From Flavobacteriaceae bacterium PS02336 (GTDB lineage Bacteria > Bacteroidota > Bacteroidia > Flavobacteriales > Flavobacteriaceae), in the NCBI GenBank assembly GCA_029960065.1, contig JASCOF010000002.1:310001-374000 (forward strand): a stretch of DNA of 64,000 bases, written 5' to 3'. Below are positions 40,889-49,057 of this stretch, piece after piece (position 1 is the first letter of the stretch; each line of letters begins with the position of its first letter). Position numbers and translations under genes: made by a program. The notes under the pieces were generated by a model, which was not told the origin of the DNA, ran no database searches, and saw nothing but the letters and a program-made list of their open reading frames with translations.

Positions 40889-43800
40889 ATTGATAATTTG
40901 CAAAAACTTTAATTTTGGAGGAATCTTTTTTGTCTAATTCATACCTTAAAATCAAATCTTTATTTTTTAATTTTTTAAATAATTCTTGATGAAAATCTGT
41001 ATCATTAAATTTTGGTTTATGTTGTTTTTTAAAAATTTCTTTATAATTATAACCTAATATTTCTATTAAGTTCTGTATTTCTAAATCTGATAACTTGTCA
41101 ATATGTTTATTTAATAATTTTATTCTGTCTTCTATAGAATTTGAATGTTTGAATAGACTTTCTAAAATATCGGAATGTAATTCTACGTAACTAGAATTAG
41201 ATAATATTGTACACGTAGTTTTTCCAATGTCTTTGTTTTCAATAATTATACTATTATCAATTTTTTTAATTAATTCAATTTTACTTTTTGTGATAATTTT
41301 GGAAGAGTTTAATAATAATAAAATATCTTCTTGACCTAAGATATAATCTTCAAATTTTGTTAAAAATAAATCTTGATTTCTTTCGGCTAATGCTATATGT
41401 AAGTTTCCAAAATACTCTTTTAAGCGATTAAAATTGTCTACTGAAAGAGTTAATTTTTTATCATTCAAAAGAAATTCTGCTTTTTCATAATCCAAAGTTT
41501 TAATTTCAATATCGCGCCATGTATACGTGGTATTTGGAATGAGTTTAATATATGAGTCGATATTTAACCCATTACATTTTATTAATCTTGAGGAGAAAAT
41601 TTTTATAAAATCATCTGATCTTGTTTCGTTTTTTTTAATTTTTTCCGTAGAAAGAGCAGTGAAATTTGATTCAAAATTTAAATAATCAATTAAAATTGAA
41701 TTGAATTTATTATTTTCTAATTGATCGTAATATGTGAAAACATTTTCCCAATTTGGAAACACTTTATTGTTTTCAATTAAATTTTCTCGTATAATATTGT
41801 CTTCAATTTCAGATAAGTTATAAAAGATTGTATTCTGCTTTTTGATTAAATCAAATTTTAATTCCTCATTTAATTTTTGATTGTTCAAAAGCTTTATTAT
41901 AAATTCCTCGGACTCCGAAATATTTTCGGGTATTTTTAAAACAACATCTTTTACATAATTATTTATATTAGTCTCAATATAGTTTACAAGATTAGTACAT
42001 CCGTTAATTAAAATTGTTGTATAATTTGCTTTTAGTAAATTTTCTTCTATTTCGTCAACTGTGGCATGATCTGCCATTAAAAAAATATTTTCGATATTGA
42101 TTTGATAATGATTATTTTCATAGACATATTCAAATAACTCTCTTGTTTCTTCTGTTGGTTCATTTAAGTGTTCAAATTTAATATTCAAGGATTTGATTAA
42201 ATTTTTTATTTTCTCATTATCTTGATTGTCATTAACTAAAGAAAGAAAGTCTGGAAGACGTTGTATATATTCATCAATATATGAAATTTTGAAATTAACA
42301 ATGTCATCAATATCAGCATGTTTAATTATAATTTTTAAGTAATTACTTGTTTTTTCTGTTGTGAAATCACTCTCAACCACTATATATTGCCAAAAACCAC
42401 TCCATGATTTACATAATCGATTTATAAATAATGGCATATGTTGTTGTCTTTTTTCAATGTAGTTTTCAATAAATTCTAGAGACCTTGGTTTCTCATCACT
42501 TAGAAGCTTTAAAACGGAAGCATATTTTTCTTCATATTGAGTGTGATTTTCAGCTAAAAAATCTACTATATCGAAATTTAAAATAGAGTCTCTATAAAAA
42601 TATTTATCACCAATTTTTTTTACTAGATTTTCAATTTTTGTTAAAGGATAATCAAAGGGACTATTTATTCCACTTTTTATCTTTCTTTCGAAAGAATAAT
42701 CATTTTTAGTTAGATTTACTTCATGAAATAATGAAACATATTCGTTGTAATTTTCATTTAAATATCCGTTTAGAAGTAGATTTCTTATTAATTCATTTTC
42801 AGAAAAACATTCTAAATATTGATTAATGTCTATATTTTCAAAAATTTGTTTTAAACTCCAAGATTCAATATCAATCTTATCAGATTTAAGTTTTTCTATT
42901 TCTTTTTTCAGTTTATCAATTGTACTATTTTTTTTACTATCAATAAAATTTTTTCTCTTTTCAAATGAAAAACTCGGATGAACTATTTTTTCTATATCTG
43001 AGAAAGAAATATGACTTTCTAAATCCAAATTCCTATTAAATAAACCAGTATAGTGAATGTTTGGAGAGTAGGAATTATAATGTATGTTTTCGCAATTTTT
43101 AAGTTTTTCAAAAGCATCCTTTTCTAAAATTTCTGAAAATGAAACAACTTTATCAAAGTATAATGATATGGCGTTTGGAATTTTTTGGTGAATAGTATTT
43201 ATGTAAATGGCTCGTAATTCTTTTATGCTATTTTGTCTTTCATTTAAGATTTTTTTTATTTCGATGTCTTTTAATTCAATTTCTTGCTCAATGTTCTCAA
43301 TTAGACCTTTTATATATTCTGCTTTTCTTGATAAAAATTTGTATAGATTTCCCTTTCTTTTTTGTAATTCACCAAAGTCATTAGGAAATAGATTTTTATA
43401 GGTAATAATTGCGAATAAACAATCCTGGTCTATATCAGTAATTAAGTTATTTCTATATAATTGATACTCATGAAATATGTTTATTAGTAATCTCATATCG
43501 ATATCATCGATAAATGTTACAACATCTTCTGTGAAATCTTTTGATAAAACACTTTTTAAGCCTGCTTCATCAATCATTTTGGCAAGTTGATCTCCCGCAT
43601 TGGAAGGATTAATGAATGGAATTACAGGTATTATATATTCAAAGAATTTTACCCGTTCCTTACTTTCATTGAACATTTCATCTTTAATTGCATATATGAA
43701 ATTAATTTCTCGATCAATAAGTTTCGAATTATTAAGTAATATGTTTATCTCTCTTAGCTTCGTAAAAATATCAGTACTTTCAAATCTGTCAAGATCTTCA

Positions 43801-44564
43801 ATAACAACAACATTATATTTAGTTCTTTCAAAAAAATAAATAATTTCTTCAATATGTTCATTAAAAACTGATTTGTCTAAACTGTCTCCCAGTTCTAATT
43901 CTCCCTTGATATTTACTTTGTTTATTTTAGAATTACCAAATAATCGAATTACATTTTTAGCAAATAATCCTATTCCTGATAAAAAAATTATGGTCGAAAA
44001 TAGAGTTGTCCAGTCAATAAAATAATTAATATTCCATGTGCTTGGGTTTATTTTATTTATTAAACTAAACTTGAACAACATTAATATGCTTACTATCCAA
44101 AGTATCAAGCAAAATGCTATTAAAAATATTTGATTGTCGGTAATATTTATAATTCTTTTAAACCTTGAATCTGGTATTTCAGACGGTTTTACATGATAAA
44201 ATATCTGCTGTAGAATACTTACTTCAAGTAATCTTTCAAGTTCTTCTTTCTTTGCTTTTTGGTTGCCTTTTTCTTCTGTTATGTCATTGAAAGAAGCTAA
44301 GGAAATATTTAGATATTTATGTTTTTTTTTCTGATTTTGAAAGGTTTTAAGTATAGTGCTTTTTCCAGAACCGTATCCTCCAGTCAAAGCAATGTTTGTT
44401 ATTCCTTTTTGGTTTATAGTTTTTTCAAGTGAATCCAGATAAGTTTGAATTTTTTCTATGTCTTTTTCATCAGTTAGAACTTTTGGCGCTAGCGAACTTA
44501 TTGGTGAATTTTGAGATTCAATTTGCTCTTTAATAAAAATGCCGTAAGGGAAAGATGTATTCAT
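40887..44564 (-). CDS. YobI/KAP-type P-loop NTPase (1225 aa)
   Basis: A large protein with Walker A GGYGSGKST (62-70), two membrane helices between the Walker motifs (~145-166 LIAFCLILWIVSILMLFKF; ~184-206 WTTLFSTIIFLSGIGLFAK) and Walker B VVVIEDLDRF (~252-261). Helices inserted between A and B are diagnostic of KAP NTPases; the start matches B. subtilis YobI-like proteins. The C-terminal ~800 residues are helical, repeat-like and unassigned, perhaps a sensor. Codons are very AT-rich compared with the flanking core genes. KAP NTPases occur in defence against phage and other mobile DNA, which is plausible here but not shown by the sequence. Monocistronic. Confidence 0.82.
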   Translation of the reverse strand: MNTSFPYGIFIKEQIESQNSPISSLAPKVLTDEKDIEKIQTYLDSLEKTINQKGITNIALTGGYGSGKSTILKTFQNQKKKHKYLNISLASFNDITEEKGNQKAKKEELERLLEVSILQQIFYHVKPSEIPDSRFKRIINITDNQIFLIAFCLILWIVSILMLFKFSLINKINPSTWNINYFIDWTTLFSTIIFLSGIGLFAKNVIRLFGNSKINKVNIKGELELGDSLDKSVFNEHIEEIIYFFERTKYNVVVIEDLDRFESTDIFTKLREINILLNNSKLIDREINFIYAIKDEMFNESKERVKFFEYIIPVIPFINPSNAGDQLAKMIDEAGLKSVLSKDFTEDVVTFIDDIDMRLLINIFHEYQLYRNNLITDIDQDCLFAIITYKNLFPNDFGELQKRKGNLYKFLSRKAEYIKGLIENIEQEIELKDIEIKKILNERQNSIKELRAIYINTIHQKIPNAISLYFDKVVSFSEILEKDAFEKLKNCENIHYNSYSPNIHYTGLFNRNLDLESHISFSDIEKIVHPSFSFEKRKNFIDSKKNSTIDKLKKEIEKLKSDKIDIESWSLKQIFENIDINQYLECFSENELIRNLLLNGYLNENYNEYVSLFHEVNLTKNDYSFERKIKSGINSPFDYPLTKIENLVKKIGDKYFYRDSILNFDIVDFLAENHTQYEEKYASVLKLLSDEKPRSLEFIENYIEKRQQHMPLFINRLCKSWSGFWQYIVVESDFTTEKTSNYLKIIIKHADIDDIVNFKISYIDEYIQRLPDFLSLVNDNQDNEKIKNLIKSLNIKFEHLNEPTEETRELFEYVYENNHYQINIENIFLMADHATVDEIEENLLKANYTTILINGCTNLVNYIETNINNYVKDVVLKIPENISESEEFIIKLLNNQKLNEELKFDLIKKQNTIFYNLSEIEDNIIRENLIENNKVFPNWENVFTYYDQLENNKFNSILIDYLNFESNFTALSTEKIKKNETRSDDFIKIFSSRLIKCNGLNIDSYIKLIPNTTYTWRDIEIKTLDYEKAEFLLNDKKLTLSVDNFNRLKEYFGNLHIALAERNQDLFLTKFEDYILGQEDILLLLNSSKIITKSKIELIKKIDNSIIIENKDIGKTTCTILSNSSYVELHSDILESLFKHSNSIEDRIKLLNKHIDKLSDLEIQNLIEILGYNYKEIFKKQHKPKFNDTDFHQELFKKLKNKDLILRYELDKKDSSKIKVFANYQ

Positions 44565-44756
44565 AGAGGTGTTATCAATTATTATTAAAACTGAAACTAT
44601 AAGATTTAATTGCTAAATATATTAATAATTATATTACAAAAATTAAGTTATAAATCTTGATGAAATAAAAGTATTCCTTTTGTTTTTAATCACTTTACGG
44701 ATTTCCTTATTTGCTAATAAATGATTTGCATTTATAAAAGAGAAAACATTAATATA

Positions 44757-44792
44757 AAAAAAGAGATGCTTTTAATAGCATCTCTTTTAAAT
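44757..44792 (-). terminator. Terminator of the XRE gene
   Basis: AAAGAGATGCT and AGCATCTCTTT pair around TTTAAT. On the minus strand it is followed by a T-rich tract and lies 25 bases beyond the stop of the XRE gene. Confidence 0.7.
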
Positions 44793-44816
44793 TATATATT
44801 TTCAAAAATAAAATCT

Positions 44817-45206
44817 CTATTTCCCCTTCATCAACCTCTCCAAATACTCCACTTTATCCTTTTCAGCCTGAACCAAACGCTCATAAAGCTCCACAACTTT
44901 ATCAAGCGGATTGAAATTACATTCGTATGCACTTCCATTTACGACATTACTATCATGATAAGTATTCCCTATAATATTTAAAACAGATTCATCAGAAAAA
45001 TTCTTAATAGCTTCAGCCGAAACACCCAAAGCCTCGGCAATGGCGTTTAGTTTTTCATCATCAACGGTTTCGCTTCCTTCAATATTAGAAATCGTCTGCT
45101 GGCTCATGCCAATAGCAATGGCAAGTGCTTCTTGTTTCATTCCTCTAAGCTCTCTAATTCTGCTTATGTTTCTCCCGATATGTTTTGGTTTGGTTGCTGT
45201 GCTCAT
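44817..45206 (-). CDS. XRE-family regulator with C-terminal helical tail
   Basis: 129 residues. HTH_3 domain at ~8-65: NISRIRELRGMKQEALAIAIGMSQQTISNIEGSETVDDEKLNAIAEALGV. A middle segment (DESVLNIIGNTYHDSNVVNGSAYECNFNPLDKVVELYERLVQAEKDKVEYLERLM) ends in a coiled coil for dimerisation. This architecture is common in Flavobacteria. It is divergent from the 91-residue gene at 45380 and may regulate it. Not obviously linked to the NTPase gene. Confidence 0.88.
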   Translation of the reverse strand: MSTATKPKHIGRNISRIRELRGMKQEALAIAIGMSQQTISNIEGSETVDDEKLNAIAEALGVSAEAIKNFSDESVLNIIGNTYHDSNVVNGSAYECNFNPLDKVVELYERLVQAEKDKVEYLERLMKGK

Positions 45207-45243
45207 ACTTCAAAGATATTAAAAATCCGTAAAAATTAGGGCA

Positions 45244-45347
45244 ATAGTAAAATACTATCTTCTGTTGGTGAATTACTACGCCTGATCTTTTGTAAAAATG
45301 TATTCTATTGTTTATTTAGCCGATGTAAAAATAGTACTTTTCGTACT
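45244..45347. promoter_or_regulatory. Small palindromes between divergent XRE and 91-aa genes
   Basis: ATAGTA-AAA-TACTAT (45244-45258) and AGTAC-TTTTC-GTACT (45333-45347) flank the two start regions. They share the AGTA/TACT half-site and are candidate operators for the XRE protein. Short and AT-rich, so chance is possible. Confidence 0.4.
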
Positions 45348-45379
45348 TTATTAATTAAAAAAAATAAAATTTAACCGCC

Positions 45380-45655
45380 ATGAGAGAAGAAATCGAAAAC
45401 AGCAAAAATCAAAATAAGATAATAGAATCGATGTCTAATTTCGTCTCGGATATTTCTTTCGATGGAGATTTTAGAAATCATCCCGAATACTTAAACGAAA
45501 TTTTCGAATATCTTCTAGAAACAGAATCAGGTAACAATTTATCGTTGCGAATAAAAATGCTAAGCTGCATTCGAACAAGTAAAATGCTGGTAAAAGCCTT
45601 GGAACCGTTTTCAAACGACGAAATACAGCAGGTCTGTAAAGAATTAGGGAATTAA
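45380..45655 (+). CDS. Hypothetical protein (91 aa)
   Basis: Not recognised. Soluble and acidic, helical throughout (IIESMSNFVSDISFDGDF, LNEIFEYLLETESG, IKMLSCIRTSKMLVKALEPF). It is divergent from the XRE gene with possible shared operators between them. Nothing in the sequence indicates a role. Confidence 0.55.
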   Translation: MREEIENSKNQNKIIESMSNFVSDISFDGDFRNHPEYLNEIFEYLLETESGNNLSLRIKMLSCIRTSKMLVKALEPFSNDEIQQVCKELGN

Positions 45656-45854
45656 ATTATGTTTCTTTAAATTCATCAATTCGCCTTAAAAGAACAAATT
45701 AAGGAAGCTTTTTCCCTAATCAGGAAGCCACAATAGGAAAAAGACATTTAAACGGTTTTTCAGGTTTTTTACAGAGATTATAAAAGCATAACTCTCTGAA
45801 TGAGATATATTTAATAAAATTTTAAGACAAATCGTTAATTTTATTGAATTATCT

Positions 45855-46532
45855 ATGAAAAAGCTCACGGCGTTTTTAAGCGCATTTTTAATACTAATTT
45901 CGCTCAATTCTTTTGGTCAGCTTAAAGAAAAAGAGTCTGCTTCTTCAGCGAAAGGAAAAACGATAATGTTAACGGATAATCTTGCTTCAAACAGCGATTA
46001 CGTCATCAAATCGTATTATGTAGAAGAAAGGATTAATAAACTTTTTGGAGGCAGAATCACGACTTATGAAGTTACCAAGTTAGACATGGTTTACACCAAC
46101 GATTTGGGACCGAATAATACGAGAACAATTATTCCGAGATACGTCAAGAAAAAACACAAAGGAGCAAGCATTACACAGCCGGAAGCTTCTATAGAAAGTG
46201 AGGCCGTTTTTGCAGAACCTGTTGCCGTTGCCGCTACAGCTCCAGCGGAGCCTGAAAATTACATAAAAGTAGATGTAACGAGTACTTATCAAAAAGTTTT
46301 AGAAAAGGGCTATAAATCGCCAGAAATGCTTCAAAAAGTAGCCGACCGACTTTACTTTGAAGGAAACTTTAATACTGCAGCTGGATATTATGAGCAGTTG
46401 TTTATCTTAGTCAAAGATCCAGATGTTATTTATTACTACAGATACGCACAATCTTTAAAAGCAATCAACCAATTAGAAAAAGCAGCTCTTTTAATGAAAA
46501 GATTTAAAAGCGAGACTTTGGTGGCGAAGTAA
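45855..46532 (+). CDS. Secreted protein with TPR-like C-terminus
   Basis: 225 residues with signal peptide (AFLSAFLILISLNSFGQ). A variable middle segment contains an Ala/Pro/Glu linker (AVFAEPVAVAATAPAEPEN). The last ~70 residues (EMLQKVADRLYFEGNFNTAAGYYEQLFILVKDPDVIYYYRYAQSLKAINQ) read as one or two TPR-like helices, as at the N-terminus of OmpA-domain proteins of Flavobacteria; here no OmpA domain follows. Perhaps a stand-alone or shortened relative that binds cell-envelope partners. Confidence 0.6.
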   Translation: MKKLTAFLSAFLILISLNSFGQLKEKESASSAKGKTIMLTDNLASNSDYVIKSYYVEERINKLFGGRITTYEVTKLDMVYTNDLGPNNTRTIIPRYVKKKHKGASITQPEASIESEAVFAEPVAVAATAPAEPENYIKVDVTSTYQKVLEKGYKSPEMLQKVADRLYFEGNFNTAAGYYEQLFILVKDPDVIYYYRYAQSLKAINQLEKAALLMKRFKSETLVAK

Positions 46533-46550
46533 TTGTTTTGCTTGATTTTT

Positions 46551-46640
46551 TAACCGCAAAGACACTAAGAAAAACCGCAAAGTTCGCAAAGTTTTGTTCT
46601 AGGCGTAAAGTTTTGTCATTTTGAACGAAGGGAAAAATGA
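46551..46640. repeat. Dispersed CGCAAAG-type intergenic repeat
   Basis: AACCGCAAAGACACTAAGAA, CCGCAAAGTTCGCAAAG and a GTCATTTT...AAAATGAC inverted pair fill the gap to the next terminator. The motif is the reverse complement of the TTTGCG units at 9782-9830. Confidence 0.45.
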
Positions 46641-46650
46641 CAAGAATAAA

Positions 46651-46684
46651 AAAAGACGATCAATTTGATCGTCTTTTTTTTAAG
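46651..46684. terminator. Terminator of the tRNA-Asn array
   Basis: AAAAGACGATCAA and TTGATCGTCTTTT form a stem with T-runs on both sides. On the minus strand it directly follows tRNA-Asn copy 1. Confidence 0.75.
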
Positions 46685-46771
46685 CTCCCCCTCTTGGGCT
46701 CGAACCAATCCCGATAGCTATCGGGACTCTGATTAACAGTCAGATGCTCTAGCCAACTGAGCTAAGGAGGA
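46685..46771 (-). tRNA. tRNA-Asn (GTT) variant, copy 1, 18-bp palindrome in the variable region
   Basis: Acceptor, D arm and anticodon arm match the intact copies (TCCTCCT...CTGTTAA...AGGGGGA). Where intact copies have GGTCC between anticodon stem and T arm, this one has TCCCGATAGCTATCGGGA, making the gene 87 bases instead of 74. The new segment could fold as a long, class II-like variable arm. The first base pair of the T stem is changed. One D-loop base also differs (GGCTA for GGTTA). Function uncertain. Confidence 0.6.
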
Positions 46772-46809
46772 ATCACCTTAAAGGTAAATATGTTTGCTAA
46801 AAAAAGTTG

Positions 46810-46909
46810 CTCCCCCTCTTGTCCCGATAGCTATCGGGAGAACCAATCCCGATAGCTATCGGGACTCTGATTAACAGTCAGATGCTCTAACCAACTGAGC
46901 TAAGGAGGA
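46810..46909 (-). pseudogene. tRNA-Asn copy 2, two palindrome replacements
   Basis: The gene is 100 bases. GGTCC in the variable region and GAGCC in the T loop/stem are each replaced by TCCCGATAGCTATCGGGA. Acceptor, D and anticodon parts are intact. The loss of the TTCGAGC T loop should prevent a normal tRNA fold. Confidence 0.75.
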
Positions 46910-46947
46910 ATCACCTTAAAGGTAAATATGTTTGCTAAAAAAAGTTG

Positions 46948-47034
46948 CTCCCCCTCTTGGGCTCGAACCAATCCCGATAGCTATCGGGACTCTAATTAAC
47001 AGTCAGATGCTTTAACCAACTGAGCTAAGGAGGA
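46948..47034 (-). tRNA. tRNA-Asn (GTT) variant, copy 3, palindrome in the variable region
   Basis: Same single replacement as copy 1 (87 bases), T arm intact. Two more changes: the anticodon stem gains a G-T pair (TTAATTAGAG) and the D stem loses a pair (AAAGC for AGAGC). Probably decaying. Confidence 0.5.
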
Positions 47035-47073
47035 ATCACCTTAAAATTAAAATATGTTTGCTAAAAAAAGTTG

Positions 47074-47173
47074 CTCCCCCTCTTTTCCCGATAGCTATCG
47101 GGAGAACCAATCCCGATAGCTATCGGGACTCTGATTAACAGTCAGATGCTCTAACTAACTGAGCTAATGAGAA
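47074..47173 (-). pseudogene. tRNA-Asn copy 4, two palindrome replacements and broken acceptor
   Basis: Both 18-bp replacements are present as in copy 2. The 5' acceptor strand reads TTCTCAT instead of TCCTCCT, disrupting the stem. Its left junction has one substitution (TTTTCCCG). It is the most degraded copy and lies next to the terminator that follows the two intact copies. Confidence 0.8.
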
Positions 47174-47208
47174 ATAATTTTAGTTAAACTTCGATTATAG
47201 GCAAAAAA

Positions 47209-47242
47209 AAATACCACTTACAATTTGTAAGTGGTATTTATT
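47209..47242 (-). terminator. Terminator between intact and altered tRNA-Asn copies
   Basis: AATACCACTTACAA and TTGTAAGTGGTATT form a long stem with a T-run on the minus strand. It separates copies 5 and 6 from copies 1 to 4, which would then be transcribed poorly unless they have their own promoter. Confidence 0.75.
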
Positions 47243-47245
47243 AAG

Positions 47246-47319
47246 CTCCCCCTCTTGGGCTCGAACCAAGGACCCTCTGATTAACAGTCAGATGCTCTAA
47301 CCAACTGAGCTAAGGAGGA
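47246..47319 (-). tRNA. tRNA-Asn (GTT), copy 5, intact
   Basis: 74 bases: acceptor TCCTCCT/AGGGGGA with one T-G pair, D arm AGCTCAGTTGGTTAGAGC, anticodon stem and loop CTGACTGTTAATCAG (GTT), variable loop GGTC, T arm CTTGGTTCGAGCCCAAG, discriminator G, no encoded CCA. Immediately followed by a terminator. Confidence 0.97.
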
Positions 47320-47357
47320 ATCACCTTAAAGGTAAATATGTTTGCTAAAAAAAGTTG

Positions 47358-47431
47358 CTCCCCCTCTTGGGCTCGAACCAAGGACCCTCTGATTAACAGT
47401 CAGATGCTCTAACCAACTGAGCTAAGGAGGA
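47358..47431 (-). tRNA. tRNA-Asn (GTT), copy 6, intact and promoter-proximal
   Basis: Identical to copy 5 over its 74 bases, and joined to it by the same 38-base spacer (CAACTTTTTTTAGCAAAC...AAGGTGATT read on the minus strand) that separates other copies. Its promoter is at 47456-47484. Confidence 0.97.
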
Positions 47432-47455
47432 AGTTGTTGCTCTTTTTAGCGAGTG

Positions 47456-47484
47456 CAAATATAAAACTATTTTTAGTTTCTCAA
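47456..47484 (-). promoter_or_regulatory. Promoter of the tRNA-Asn array
   Basis: Minus strand TTG (47484-47482), 18 bp, TATATTTG (47463-47456), 24 bases before the tRNA 5' end. Confidence 0.7.
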
Positions 47485-47514
47485 AAACATTTTCACTCTT
47501 TTTATTAATTTTTT

Positions 47515-48858
47515 TTACTTGCCTACAATTGCTTTGTAAATGTCGTTTCCGTTAGCAAATAGTAGTAGTGAAATAAGTAATACAAAACCAACCATTTGCG
47601 CATTCTCTAGGAATTTGTCGCTTGGTTTTTTACCGCTTACTATTTCATATAATAAAAACATCACATGACCACCATCAAGCGCCGGAATTGGCAATAAATT
47701 CATAACTCCAAGCATAATTGACAATAAAGCCGTGATCGACCAGAATACTTCCCAGCTCCAAGAAGTAGGAAAAATATTGAAAATCGCTGCAAAACCACCC
47801 ACTTGTTTGTAAGCTTTGGTTTCTGGATTAAAAATCATTTTCAATTGTTTTCCGTAACCTACTAACTGATCTTTTCCTTTTTCAAGACCAACCGGAATAG
47901 ATTCGAAGAAACCATATTTTTTAGTACTGATTTTATAGTAACCTAATTTTTCCAATGATTTTAAATCCAAACCACCAGAAACAACACCTAACTTTCCGTC
48001 ATTAGTAACTTTTAAAGTAATTGGAGTTTCTTTTAAGTCACGCAGTACAACAGCAGGAATTTGTTTTCCTTTGTTAACCTCTAAAACGGCTTTAGCTTCG
48101 TCAAAATATTTAATTTTTTGACCGTTAAGAGAAAGAATCAAATCTTTTGGTTTTAAATTTTGGTTTGGAGAAGCCTCATCAATTTTTCCAATTGCAAAAG
48201 GTCTGCGTATTCCAATAAGAAGCCCTTTTTCTGTTTTAGAAAGCTGATCAACAAAATCAGTCGGCATTGTAATAGTCTGTTGTTTTCCGTCTCTTTCTAT
48301 CAAAACATGTTTTGCCATAATAACATTCATGTTCATATCGCTGTCATAGTTTTCTACAGTTTTTCCATCAATAGAAATAATTTTATCACCTGTTTTAAAA
48401 CCAGCTTTAATCATAACAGGATTTTCGATCGCAATACCGTCTTTCAAATCAGCATTAGCAATATAAGTATCTCCGTAGGCAAATGCCATTCCGATATAGA
48501 TAATAAACGCCAGAATAAAGTTTACGGTAACACCGCCAAGCATAATAATTAAACGCTGCCAAGCTGGTTTAGTACGAAATTCCCAAGGCTGCGGTTCTTG
48601 AGCCATTTGTTCTTTGTCCATACTTTCGTCAATCATTCCAGAAATTTTCACATAACCTCCAAGCGGCAACCATCCAATCCCGTATTCTGTTTCTCCGATT
48701 TTCTTTTTGAAAAGTGAATATTTAACATCAAAAAACAAATAAAATTTTTCGACTCTTGTTTTAAACAATTTAGCAGGGATAAAATGTCCCAATTCATGAA
48801 GAATAATAAGTAAAGATAAACTCAATAGAAATTGAGAGAGTTTGATAACTATATCCAT
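47515..48858 (-). CDS. rseP: RIP metalloprotease RseP (site-2 protease)
   Basis: 447 residues. This intramembrane zinc protease cleaves membrane anti-sigma factors and signal peptides. HELGH at 21-25 lies in the first membrane helix and the second zinc motif NLLPIPALDGGHVMF near the C-terminus. One or two PDZ domains lie between (GFKTGDKIISIDGKTVENY; SPNQNLKPKDLILSLNGQKIKYF). Length is typical. It may process anti-sigma factors such as the one at 17040, though that is only a general link. Confidence 0.96.
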   Translation of the reverse strand: MDIVIKLSQFLLSLSLLIILHELGHFIPAKLFKTRVEKFYLFFDVKYSLFKKKIGETEYGIGWLPLGGYVKISGMIDESMDKEQMAQEPQPWEFRTKPAWQRLIIMLGGVTVNFILAFIIYIGMAFAYGDTYIANADLKDGIAIENPVMIKAGFKTGDKIISIDGKTVENYDSDMNMNVIMAKHVLIERDGKQQTITMPTDFVDQLSKTEKGLLIGIRRPFAIGKIDEASPNQNLKPKDLILSLNGQKIKYFDEAKAVLEVNKGKQIPAVVLRDLKETPITLKVTNDGKLGVVSGGLDLKSLEKLGYYKISTKKYGFFESIPVGLEKGKDQLVGYGKQLKMIFNPETKAYKQVGGFAAIFNIFPTSWSWEVFWSITALLSIMLGVMNLLPIPALDGGHVMFLLYEIVSGKKPSDKFLENAQMVGFVLLISLLLFANGNDIYKAIVGK

Positions 48859-49057
48859 TTTTTATTTTTAGTTCGTATTTAACGCACAAAAGTAACGTTT
48901 TCTATTTTAATTTAAGACCGCAAGATAATGTTTAAGGTTTTAAATGTTTGTTAATTAATAAACATTTCAATATCTCATTTTAACAAGATGCCGTAACTTT
49001 ACTTTTTTAACATTACCTTATTTAATAGGTAGAATAAAACCATTAAAAGTTACAATT

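Noticed and set aside
45716..45907. Minus-strand frame of 63 codons upstream of the TPR-like gene
   Set aside because: Runs antisense through the signal peptide of the better supported gene at 45855.
46685..47173. Palindromes in tRNA-Asn as introns
   Set aside because: They replace five tRNA bases instead of being added, and lie in the variable region and T arm, not in the anticodon loop as bacterial group I introns do.
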